DNA of 64,000 bases. Origin: Nymphaea colorata. Lineage: Eukaryota; Streptophyta; Magnoliopsida; Nymphaeales; Nymphaeaceae. The DNA lies in NCBI RefSeq assembly GCF_008831285.2, contig NC_045140.1:22276131-22340130 (forward strand). Reading direction: 5' to 3'. Positions 36,724 through 47,954 of the stretch are shown one piece after another; position 1 is the first letter of the stretch, and each line of letters begins with the position of its first letter. The notes under the pieces are model-generated. The model was not told the origin of the DNA. It made no database searches and saw only the letters and a program-made list of their open reading frames with translations. A program made the translations under genes and the position numbers.

Positions 36724-39700
36724 ATGGGCGGCATCGCCTGGGAGGCCGGCTGCCATCATTATCTTGCTTCAACGTCCTCGATTCCACTCCTTCACTCAGA
36801 GCTTCTCCCCACATCCGCCTTCTTGCTCAGGTAATAGAAAGTTGCTATCTTTGGGACTATTAACTATTACTCTGTGGTGACTGGTTAATCGAAGTGTGGT
36901 ATGTGAGTGGATGAAAGCGTTCACTTGTGGGTCAACTGAGGCACCTGATGGACACGAAACAATGTCCTTGTTGCAGTGTTACATGGGATGAATGTGTAGG
37001 GGCACCTGTCCTCTATCGGATGCACACTGGTTAGAGATATTGGTCGACCTCCCTAAATAGGATGTGCTTGTTGGATGTTTGGATTTCCCATTTATGTATT
37101 TTTGGCACTTTTGCATAGTAATGGGGTATAATTTGGTTTAGCTTTTTAGAGAGAAAATCACCCAGTTTTATTGCTGCTGGTTTCTCTTCGAAGTGGGATT
37201 TTGTCTATGAATGCCTTTCTCATGTTTTGTGTTGCTAGTTGTCGATGGAGAATGAAGAATTCTGCGTGCTTGCTTGCTCGTAGAGGCAGTTCCCGGAACT
37301 TCCGTGTCTTTGCAGAATCCACTGTACGTCTTTTTTTCACCTTCATCCTGTCTGCTTTTATGTCATTTAACGGATATGAGCATAATAATGGGGTCTGGAG
37401 AATTAAAGGATTGTTTCACTTCTGATGATTGCTATACATCGTTTAAGGAATTGACATTCTGTTTCCCTAGCCAAAAGTCTGGTCTATGTTAAGCATGTCA
37501 TTCGCAGTTCTATGAAGGGTTTGTGCATAGAGTGGTTAGGTGTATAGAGCTAGTAAGGGATATTCAAGCGCATGGTTGAGGGTTACAATATTGACATATT
37601 GACTGACAGTAACTTATTGAGACATCAAGCAAATCATGTGTATTAGAAAAGTATTCATGGTTCCTGATCCATTTTGTTGCAGAGTCATTAATCGATTGCA
37701 GCTTTATTACTTCACTGTGTGATGTAGGTATTCAATGACAGAGGCATGACTATGACTTTAGAAGCAGAAACATATAACAGAAATCATGGCCCATTATCTT
37801 CTCTTTAAGAGATGTTGTAATGGAAATTTTAAGTTCTTAACTATCGTTCCCATAATCTGTTTGTTGTATCTACTAGTGGTTCATCTCCTATGACTCCACC
37901 AACAGATGACGTTAACCTTGCTTTCTTATGTGTCTCATTCAGTGTCTAAGAATGAAACCCAAATCAATTTCTGTAGAATGCAGAGAACACAATAAAGAAC
38001 TTGGCGATCACTTGTCTATATATGCCTGTATCTTCTTTTACAACCTTGTAGGCAAGTAGATAAAGCGTCCAGATTTATAAGATACTCGGTTTCCACCTTG
38101 AAAATCTCATTTTCCAGTGCTTACTTATTTTCACCAGATGTAACCAGACCAATCGGAGTACTATACAGGCCCGGATGTTTGAGCCATTGAAATTTATGAC
38201 TGTTTTTAAGGAACCAATTGTTATTTCCTCCTTTTAATTCTTAATTTCTCCAAACCTAAATTAATTCCTTTCATGGATCCTTTCTAGTTCCTCTCTGTCT
38301 CTCCCTCTCTCTCCTCATTGATAGCATTATGAATGCCTAAAAAGTATTAAATTTGTTGCATATCATCCAACTCAGGTATCTTCAGGAAATGGAACTCCAG
38401 GTAACAAGGTGGTCATGGTAGATCCTTTGGAAGCCAAGCGCCTTGCTGCAAAGCAAATGGAAATGTTGAAATCGAAGGAGAAGTTTCAAGTACGTTCTTC
38501 CTTAAGGACTGAAGCTTTCAAAGTTATTCCTTCTTTCTAGATTCAAGGTTGTTTTACAATGCAAATTCAATTTTTATATGAAGTGAAGTAAATAAGAAAG
38601 CTTTATAGCATAAATGATGTTGGGAGTATTTATTATCTGCTTCTGATGTTTATGATGTGCAATGCCATCTAGGATGATAACTCTTATTGAAAATATCAAA
38701 ATAAATTTGTGTAGAAGCTATATCTAGAGAGCCTGTTGCATTGGGAAATGCTGTTATTTCATAGCATATCATCTGACAATTTTTTAGTGGCATAAAATAA
38801 AATGTTGTCCTAAAAGATTACTAAATTTAGGAATTCATGGGTAGGATTTCTTTTATTTTTTTCTTTTCCTATTTTTCCAAATTTATTTTTCTATATACCA
38901 TTTCCACCTAATTATCCTGACAAGTGTTTCAATATCCAAGCTGGAAGATAGCATGCTCTGGTGCGAGGTGCTGAAGTATTCTAACAATGCAGCTGTTTGT
39001 TGGATGGGAAAGTAGCCTTGGAAAATAGTTGCTGCATGGCTTTCTTGTCTTCGATATTGATGCTGATGTTGGTTTCAATGTTCTGCTTTTGCTGATCTTG
39101 GGAAACTTTCTTTAAGTTTGAGATGTCTGGTGGCCTGTATCCTCCCCTAAAGCATAGTGGAACAATCAAGAAATCTTCACATGGAACAGACCAAGCCATT
39201 TGTTGCATTACAAATTTAACTGGCTTGGTGACTTCCATTAATTGACACTGGCGACCATCACAGACTGGAACCATTTGATTGTTCCATGCTTGGTCTGTTT
39301 AATTTGAGGGATTTTTCTGGACTACTCATGCCATCTTGCTCGTAGGTTGGCATCTTAGTTTTTCAATGTTTACCAATAAGTTTCTGATACTTAGTTAGTC
39401 AGAACAATAAACGGAGCCTCTTGCCAAGTTCGACATAAGAACACAAGGAAAGATAAATATCAAACAGATGCTCATAGAATACTTAATTTGGTCTTGGGTA
39501 CTCCACTTGTCTAACGTTTGTCAATGGGGTTGTCTTCTGAACTTGCTCTTATTTAGAATTTATATGTTGAATTTTCAGCGTCATTTGGTTTGAGAACTCC
39601 AATATATGTAGCAGCAAACTTGCTATAAGTGTTTACATCTTAGGAGTGATCTTATCTGGATTACTTGTGCTATCTTGTGGGGTCTAGGCTTTTCATCTTA

Positions 39701-40522
39701 ATCGCTCCATGTTTGCTGATAAGTTTCTGATACTTAAATAGTCAGAACAACAAATCCAGGCTCTTTTCAAGGTATGACTATTAGCACAAGGAATGATAAA
39801 TATCAATTCAGATGTACATACAATACTTAAGTTTGGTCTTGGGTATTCTCCTTTTGAACTTGCTCGTATTTAGAATTTAAATGTTGAATTTGTCATTTGG
39901 TTTCAGAACTCCAATATACCTACAGCAAACTGCTGCTACTAAGTTCATATTCTAGAACTTACGAGACCTCTGTATTTAGGCTCATATTGGCAATCTTGCA
40001 AGAAGGGTATTGGGTTTCTTGATCAACAGGTGGAGGAAAATATTCAACTGCTCTGTGACCTTGAGATGCACGTGATGCTGACTTCAGTTGCTTTTCAAAT
40101 GCATGCAACTTGATTTCAAACTCCTAAAGGAATATCCTTTCTTTTCTGTTTCAAATGGTCTTTCATGGTGATGTTTCTCGATGGTTGTCACAGCTGCAAG
40201 AATTGGTTGCAGTTAAGCATAAAACTCTTCCATTCAAGGTTTTTACTTGTTCTAAATGGCTTGAATGTAGAACCAACGTCAAATTGAAGCAATCAATGGA
40301 GCATGGGCAATTATTGGTCTTACTGCTGGTGTGGTTATTGAAGGCCGAACTGGACATGGTATTCTAGCTCAGGTGAGTTTGACTTTTAATGCTAGGTGCA
40401 GTGCATAGAGGGAGAGAGAGATTCATCAGTTGATAGTTTCTTTTCCTTTCTTTTTCTTTGAGCAGTTGGCTGGCTACTGGATGGCACTTTCTTTATTCCT
40501 GCAGAAATTCATCACAGTATGA
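36724..40522 (+). CDS. plastid one-helix LHC-like protein
   Basis: Five exons give 154 residues: 36724-36830, 37239-37323, 38376-38489, 40271-40372 and 40466-40522; all borders are GT..AG and the frame closes exactly. An in-frame TGA at 36706 fixes the ATG as the first available. The N-terminal ~60 residues are rich in Ser, Leu and Arg and few acids, like a plastid transit peptide. The conserved middle is KVVMVDPLEAKRLAAKQMEM. A single LHC-like helix follows at about 108-131: EAINGAWAIIGLTAGVVIEG keeps the E..NG of the chlorophyll-binding motif (E108, N111), but the usual Arg is Ala. The end is GHGILAQLAGYWMALSLFLQ. I recall similar uncharacterised plant plastid proteins but no proven function; thylakoid location and a role near photosystem assembly or photoprotection are inference. 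Confidence 0.85.
39317..39933. repeat. degenerate tandem duplication inside intron 3
   Basis: About 39317-39617 (CTGGACTACTC..) and 39656-39933 (CTGGATTACTT..) align along their whole length. Shared words include AAGTTTCTGATACTTA, TTTGGTCTTGGGTA and AGAACTCCAATATA. The offset is about 340 bp and divergence is considerable. Confidence 0.75.
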
Positions 40523-42324
40523 TCGTACCAACAGCACTCGGTGCTACCATGCATTCGGAGTTCAAGTATAATCCTTTCTTTTTTCTTGTGGCTACCAAGG
40601 ATTGAAGATGTTGATTGAGGGAGCCTCCTAACACGTTTCACTTTTTGTTTATTTGATTGCATCTTCCATTTACTTTGCAACAGATGAAGCAAGAACTGAT
40701 CATATGAAAGTCTTCAGGAATTAAAGCGATAAATAGTGACATATATATATATATATATATAATGTAACTGATAGAAGTTTTTCAGAGCTCTGTATATTCT
40801 GAGACTTTATTCATCCAAAGCATTCTCTCCACCATTCCTTCAAGATCCGCCAGCCAAATTTCAATGTTATTCGAGGATGAAAAGGAAAGGGCATTCCTCT
40901 TTGGTCGATTTGCAGTTATGGTGTTCGAGTCCATATATTTGTTGACATCGTAATCGTACTCTGCATGTTCTACTAGTTGAATCTTGCCATTGCTTCCGCC
41001 TTCATGTTGCGCTTGCCTTCGGCTTGTGAGATGTCCAGTCTTATTCAAATGAAGAGTTCGTACGGTGAGGTGTCCAGTCATATTTAAACGAAGACAGTCA
41101 CCTTTTTTTTTTCTTGCCTTGTACATAGATCTTTTCCTGTTTCCCCAGGCAGGTGAACAACTATATCAAGTACAAAAAGGCTAAATTAAAGAGAAAATAT
41201 AAAACCGTAAAGAAATAAGCTTGTCGCTGCAAACTGATGCCGGTAGGGATTAGAAGATGAAGAAAAATGGTTTTCTGTATTTAATTCACTTCCCTTGGAT
41301 ATGGCAGAGGGTCCAAGCAAAAGTTTGCGTGGTGTAGAGGAACTTACAATTTCAGTGGAGGTCCAAACTAAGTATGTGCATTCATGGTAAATTATTTTAC
41401 TGAGTCTGATTTTCAATGTATTTAGATCAGCCAAATCTTAACAATTTACAGCATCACCAAAATAAAATATCCACTTTAAAAGTGGAAATGACAATTGACA
41501 AAGATATTGTGTTTGCATGGCTTATTGAGGAGGGAAAGGAAATTTAACTATATTTGGATGCAAGGGAAATGGAAATGAAAGGAAAATGAGGGGACGAACT
41601 AATGGCCGTGTGCAATTTCAATCCCTCCAAAATTGAAAAGATTGAGACCCTTTCTTTTCATTTCCTTTTCCATTATTAATCACCTTTTTTTTCCTACATT
41701 GCCAGTCATTAGTGTCTTTTCATTTCCCTCCATCCAAAGCGACCGTAAACGTCAATAGTTTCAACATATATATATATTTTAATCGTGGATGAATGAACAG
41801 GAAAATGTCTGTTGTAAAAATTTTTATTGCAAAGATGACTGTCCTCCTCTCATCTGAGTTGCTGAGAGTCCACGTTACCATTCATGATCATCATACGTAT
41901 ACTTTTTCCATTTCCATTTCTTATTTTTTTCCTTTTGACTGGCGAATTACTGTTAGCTAGCGTATTTCTGTAGGCCGCTGTCTTAGAATAAGTTTGTGTC
42001 GAATTTCAAGATGTAGATTGAGCATGTTCATCAATGCAAGATCCGATAAGATCGTGTTTTATATATTATTTACCAAGTTTAAATGTAAGAGGAAAGGTTC
42101 AAGTAAAACTTTTTATTGATTTGCTCTTGGATCTGCAACTTAGTCCGCAGTTCTTCCGGTTGAAACAACCAAATACAGGCTTCTCCTTCATTTTGGACTT
42201 TTGTCAATCTTCCCTAACACGGTTTGACGGCGATCGTTGCCCCACACACCCATACCCACCAAAACAAAAATAACCAGTACCCTCAATATTCGAGTGAAAA
42301 ACAGAGGGGAATATCAGAGGAACT
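40523..42324. other. intergenic region
   Basis: No gene is supported. It contains the 3' untranslated region of the LHC-like gene, a (TA)n tract at 40739-40761 and AT-rich sequence. A minus-strand frame at 40782-41126 has no recognisable motif. Confidence 0.55.
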
Positions 42325-43089
42325 CTAGCCAAACATGGCCCATCTGAACAAGCAGAAAGCCACCAAAAACTATTCAAAACACATCCAATCTCATCAACCA
42401 TACGCAACAGAAAACCACAGAAACTGTTTGATTTATACTTCCAGAGACGCAGAAATTACAGAAAATAAATTGTGTTGGGTACAACTAGAATTCATCGAGC
42501 CAGGGAACTTCTGTTGCGGGCGTCTAAAAAGGCTGGGTGTTTCGACATTAAAAAAAATTTTAGTGCATCAAAAATTCACAAAAAATAATATACAAATTCT
42601 CGGGTACAACATGCACAGTCGGTACAGAAAGAAGACCTTACCTTCCATTACTAATCTCATTCTTCGGGAGGAATCCAAGGAGGGGACCTTCATTTGCCGC
42701 CTCCAACTTCTTCTCGTCGAAGTATTCTTGAAGCTCCTTGGCCACCTTCCTCTAGGGTAACCGCTGCCGGCATTTCCAAGCCAATGGCCGTGCGAACAGA
42801 AACCGGCTTGGGCGGTAATGGTGCCGACTGACATGGAGGTGGGGAGAGGATTCGTGAGGATGATGGTGGAGAAGGAGGCACTGGCTTCAGGGAGGAGGCG
42901 GGCCAGTCGGCTCTCTTAGTGGTGCAATTCGTCTTCTCAAAGGTCCCTCTGACCTCTGCTGTCGCCTGTCGATCTCCTGATTGTGGTCGACAGTGGCTTC
43001 TTGGGCGCCCCTCGGATCGTGGTAGTTGAGGAAGACGATGAGGTTGAACATGATAGTCTCACAGAGGAGAGAGTCAATGCCATCGACAT
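42325..43089 (-). pseudogene. OHP2: One-helix protein 2 (OHP2/LIL6) pseudogene
   Basis: OHP2 is a thylakoid one-helix protein needed for photosystem II assembly; this copy is dead. Reading down the minus strand, an ATG at 43089 opens a Ser/Thr-rich transit-like start (MSMALTLSSVRLSCSTSSSS). In a shifted frame near 42955 comes RSEGPLRRRIAPLREPTGPP, and in a third frame near 42885 KPVPPSPPSSS up to PAAVTLE. There CTAGAGGAAGG looks like an 8-bp deletion between short GAG repeats (a FQR-type stretch is missing). The frame then resumes with KVAKELQEYFDEKKLEAA and LPKNEISNGR to a real donor at 42642 (GTAAGG). After an intron of about 300 bp, exon 2 starts at 42343 with WAMFG and hits a stop at 42325; the rest of the helix is not found. 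The retained intron rules out a processed copy. Confidence 0.8.
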
Positions 43090-43121
43090 CTTTTCGCTAG
43101 TTCCCTTTCTTGCATTTCCTC

Positions 43122-43880
43122 TTAACTTTTGTCTCTTTTTCTTCTTGTTAGTTCGTCGTCGTTGGCTCTGCGAGAAGACGATGGGGGCCTGCCAACGGTT
43201 GACGCATAAGCCTCAGAACAAGTGGATAGAATTGACCCAAGATTGTCACTTTTACATCGAGAAATAAATTTGCACTTCTTCCCAGCAAAACCCCCACCAT
43301 GTAAGTCGATGAACAGATTAAAGCCTATAACATCCTTTGCTCCAAGATTTACTGTAAGCATAGCGTAGTGAGAAAGAGTTACGCGATGGCGATCTGTTGC
43401 AAACAACGGATTTAATAAGTGCATAACAGTGTCTTGATAATTTAACTTGAAGCTGAAAGCAAGTTTGCTTTTAGACTATGGATGGCAACCGAGAGCTTGA
43501 GACCATCTATCTCGTTCAGTGGAAAAACACCAGCAGGTATAGGCGCATTTATTTTGAGATTTTAGACTCAGAGCTTCGAACTGTAGTCCCTTCCAACGCC
43601 TTCTGATTTACTGTTGCTAAATGTTGCATAGAGATAGAATTGACGACTCCAAAGAAGCAAGCAAATGCTTTTCTTGGTATACCCTCATCGTCAAATCTTG
43701 GCAACAAATCCTCGTCTGGCAGCCAATTCCACATATTGACAACATAATCAATAATTGTCTTCGAAAAGTAAGTCCCTCAAACAGGAACGCAATGCCTCTA
43801 CATCAACAATTTGGTCCGCCATCAATGAGTTCTTTGACACATGCCTCTCCTTGGCAACTGATCATTTTTTTGTTGTAAAA
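43122..43880 (-). other. unrecognised protein-like debris
   Basis: Several short minus-strand frames look protein-like but do not join: WNWLPDEDLLPRFDDEGIP (43549-43734), INAPIPAGVFPLNEIDGLKL (near 43.5 kb) and LSHYAMLTVNLGAKDVIGF (within 43122-43424). I do not recognise the family. It may be a decayed host gene or repeat-derived sequence next to the OHP2 pseudogene. Confidence 0.3.
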
Positions 43881-43899
43881 TGAATTTGGGTTATCTTTG

Positions 43900-46800
43900 T
43901 GCTTAGCAGTCAATCCTAATTATGACAGTCACTACAGTATGGTACTTGTGGAAACACGGTAGGAGCGAGGCACTTGTCGACATTAGTTCATATGAAAGTT
44001 ATCTAAGACAATAGATGACAAATTCGGTTCTAAAAGGGACTTCATACAGATGATGCGGAGTTATAGATACTCGACCTGTTCTATAAAGAAATGCTGAAGT
44101 AGGGCAGAGAGAGAGAGACAGCATTATCAAGCATCATATGAGAAGAAAATTGACGGAGAGCAAGCGGCGAGTAATACTCCAAAGAAGGGCCTGCAACTGC
44201 AAAGGAGACCGGCCTGAACCAGAAAAGGCATAGGCTCTTCACGTAGAGGATCCACTAGAATGGTAATAACCCCATCTCCACAGCTTAGATAATGGTGTTA
44301 GAACGCCGTCCCCAACTGCGAGCCGAGCCAAGCGAAGAAACGCGATCGTAGAGTGGGGCTGGCCGAAATCAGGCTCTGCAGAAACCAGTCAAGCTTGACA
44401 ACCCAATGATGGTGCCGTGCATGAGGAATCCCCATCCATCTCTTCACTCCAACCACAGAGACACACCGTCAGACAGATCTTACCAGTGACAGAAACGGTG
44501 ACAACCTGTGTTTGATTGCCCTACCAAGCGGCCTTCTAGTAAAGTTAGTGATGTGAAAAAAATGGCTGGAACTGGTTGGTGACAAGCGTCACCACCTACC
44601 ATCTTCTGATGGCTTTGGACAATCATATTTATACTTTTGTTGATAAGTTCCTTTCATTGAACAGAAAGTTGCACTAACACTAATGGGCACGTCGTTTCCC
44701 CCTTTGATAGTCCCATTCTCTTTGCTAAAACGATGTAATAGTCTAAAAGGAATTTTGTCATTTAGTTTTAATGTACTGTTTTCCCAGGTGAGTTGAACAT
44801 AAAAAAAAAAAAAGAAGAAAGAATAAAATTGGCCATTTGTTCCCATGTCAAAGATTTAGAAATGTGAAAGACGGCCATAATGATAGCCGAGTTACCATGG
44901 GGTTGGTGTGGGCAACTGCCCACCTCAACTTTTTTTATTTTATCATGTGTTGGACTCAAGCTTAGTCATATAGGTGCTTACACTAGACACATGCCAATGC
45001 CTTGTAGCTCTACATGCACCAGTAATAATAAAATGGGTCAATGCTCCTCAGTTCAAACCTTTTTAGCTCTGTCAGTGTAATGTGAGTTGGTATGAATGTT
45101 GTCAACACTTGCGCAAGTCATGGAAGGTGATTGCATGACCCCACAGACAACGAGTTGTGTGATTGTTGGATCCCATCATCTTGTCTTTTTCTTCTTAGAT
45201 GCATTCTCAAATTCTTTTGTTGTGAACAATGAAGAGTGAGTGACACTTTTCACCACACTCTTTTTTTTTATTGTTTTCTAATATTTTTGTATTTTTAATT
45301 AATCTATAACTATCTTTCACTTTAAGATGATTTTTAAAAAAATATTTTTGACCCATTTACAGACTGACTCATTTAGCTAAAATGGTTGTTATTTGGCCGA
45401 ACCATGAAGGTTGAAGAACCTATGTTTTGAAAATAGTTGGTGCATAGTGTCACACTTCACATATTGATACATATAAAGCAACATATAATATTTTTCATTT
45501 GTTGAGCTCAGGGGCGAGCCAAACGGTCCGTGGGTTAAGCCAAGAGGAGCAATGAGTCGAACCAAACTAAAAAAAAATTAGTTTTTCAATATAATTTAAA
45601 ACCCCTTAAAGTTGAAGGACTTTGGATATTTTCTTAAATGGTAGGTCATAATCTTAAATGAGAAAGGGTATGAATGTTTACTTCTTTTGCAAGAAAGATG
45701 GTTGTAGTAAACAAAGTGAGCATTTGATCAGATGTTGCAGAAATGTCTTACTTCTTATGCCAAATGGATATATATATAAAAGATAGAAGGAGAGATTTTG
45801 TTTTAGGAATTGGCAAAATCACTTTTGATTTTCTGCCAAATAAAGACGTCTAGGAATCGGCAAGATCACTTTCGAAAAAGTTTTATAATTAAACTTTATG
45901 TTAAAAAAAGGTAATTTAGTTGTCCTGCAATAAATTGTTTACTGCCACCACACACGTCCATGTGTGGTTTGGATCGTGCACCCAAAATCGAAGTCCAAAC
46001 ACAAATACATGTCAAAAAATAACTCGCTGCCCAATATATAATCCACATTCGGAACTTACCATTTCGCTATAATGTTCAAATAATCCAACAATATATCTCG
46101 TGACCTATGCTAGATTTATCTGTTGTCTATGCTGCATAGAAATTCACGCATCAAATAATTTATTAGATTTAAATATTAACATATGAGGAGATATATTAGA
46201 AGCTTCTTTTTTTTATTTTTGCGTATTGTATATCTACTATTTGCAGTTTAAATGAATTCGCCAACTGAGACAAATATTTCACGTATGAGATCCATCCATT
46301 CTTAATTCCTCAAATCCATGGTGTTTGCACCATGGTAAGAAGGTGCTTGGTAGAATAACTCAGTGTTCGTCAAACACGTTTCTAAAACATGTTCAAGAAA
46401 CATGATGTGTTTGTATACGAGATTTTGATTGCTAGATAGAAAATGGCGTCCATATTCCTTCCCATCACGTTTCTTACACACGTATCATAAGCACATACGC
46501 TGGAGACCAACGCTATATCAAATTCTCAATCAACTTCTTATTTTAACTGGATTTGAGTAAATCGAGTCAGCCTTGACCGTAAAAAAGCGAATTGAGGAGT
46601 CTCAACTTGTAAAAGAGCGCGCCATCTTTACAGGTGGCTGATGGAGGAGGCTCGGCTGTTCTTATACTTGCGTTTCGGAGTTACGCGCCCGTTTTAGTCC
46701 TGAAAAAAGCAGCGATGGTGCAGCCCCGGCCCGTCAGATCAAATCTTCCTTTCGACCTTTCCTTTTTTTTTTTTTACCTTCATGTGCTGAAAGCCCCCGA

Positions 46801-47954
46801 CAGCGACGGGCACTCAGCTTTTAATTAATTTTCACGGGACAAGAGGCATAAATTTTTATTTTTATTTTTGTTTCTATTTTCAGAAAAAGGGAAAACCTTA
46901 GATTGCGTGACGCGGAAGTCATGCAAAAATCAAGCCCCGCACATGGATTAGCGCCCTGGGCCATCTACTCAATGGACCCGATCTGAACCCCTTAATAGAA
47001 ACAGACTCTGGATCTAACCAACATCAAAGCCTGATTTTCATTCTAGATACTTTCGATCCAGAATCTAAACATGATTAAATGTATGCTTGGGACATGACTC
47101 AAAAAATTGAACGCCAAATGTTAACTGATTAAGTTTAAGACCAATGAATCCGAATAGAGAGGTTCTTATCAGAACCAAAGCACCTAGAAAGGGTCCAACT
47201 TTCAAAATCCGATACTTAACAGTGCCTGAGGAAACCCGACCCGAAATTCACGAACTCCAGCTGGGTGGGTTCGCGTATGTTGGGCGTGAGAGGGACTTGT
47301 TTTACAAATCCACCGTCAGGTCTTTACCATTTGTCGATTGAAAGAGGAAAGCGGCATGGTGGTAAAGCGCATAAGCAAGCCCCCACTAAATTCGCTCCGC
47401 GATTCCTGCTATATTTACGAGGAGAGTCTGAGCTCTCAGTGCGATGCCTCTCTCTGCTTGATCTTGCTCGCCTCGTCCGATTTTTGGTTTTCTTTTATTT
47501 TAATATTTCCTTGGAATTTGATTGGGAAGAAGAGTGCGGTCAGTGCAGACTGTTGTTCTTTCGGTTGTCCTCTGATTTTTGTTTTTTATACAGTATATAT
47601 TTCTTGTTGACTTGTTTTTGACCTCGAGACGTCAGGCTGGTGAAAACCTGAGAAGATGGAGAGAAAATGATTGTTGGGTACGGGCACCCGCTTGATTTGG
47701 GGAATGGGATGTTGGGCGTGAATGGCTGCTTAGATTTGATTGATTTACCGAGCTGATCTTGTGTGGTAGTTGACTTTCCGAAGGAAAGGGAAAAATTGGT
47801 GATAACTATATGTGTATGTTTTCCTCTTTTCATTAAAGTTTCGCGCACCAGCTATTGTGTTGGCAAGGATGGTACTCCTCGGGCTCCGGTAGCGATGTTC
47901 TTGGAATCGAGTCTCCGGGGAACTGATGCATGCCGCTGATTGTCACTTAGTAGC
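43900..47954. other. intergenic region and CNGC upstream region
   Basis: No gene is supported. The last ~500 bp probably form the leader of the CNGC gene; a TATA-like CTATATTTA lies near 47.41 kb. A ggatc-rich island lies at 46.97-47.07 kb, and a small 16-bp palindrome (GTGGGCAACTGCCCAC) at 44908-44923. Confidence 0.5.

Noticed and set aside
36614-36880. 88-codon plus-strand frame as exon 1 of the LHC-like gene
   Set aside because: Only the frame starting at 36724 joins in phase with the four downstream exons.
38981-39274. 97-codon minus-strand frame in intron 3 of the LHC-like gene
   Set aside because: It looks weakly protein-like but has no recognisable family and sits in an intron on the other strand.
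42335-42760. 141-codon plus-strand frame
   Set aside because: It runs antisense to the OHP2 pseudogene and its intron; the minus-strand reading explains the sequence better.
44908-44923. Perfect 7-bp-arm palindrome GTGGGCAACTGCCCAC
   Set aside because: A single short palindrome in spacer DNA is expected by chance and has no gene next to it to regulate.
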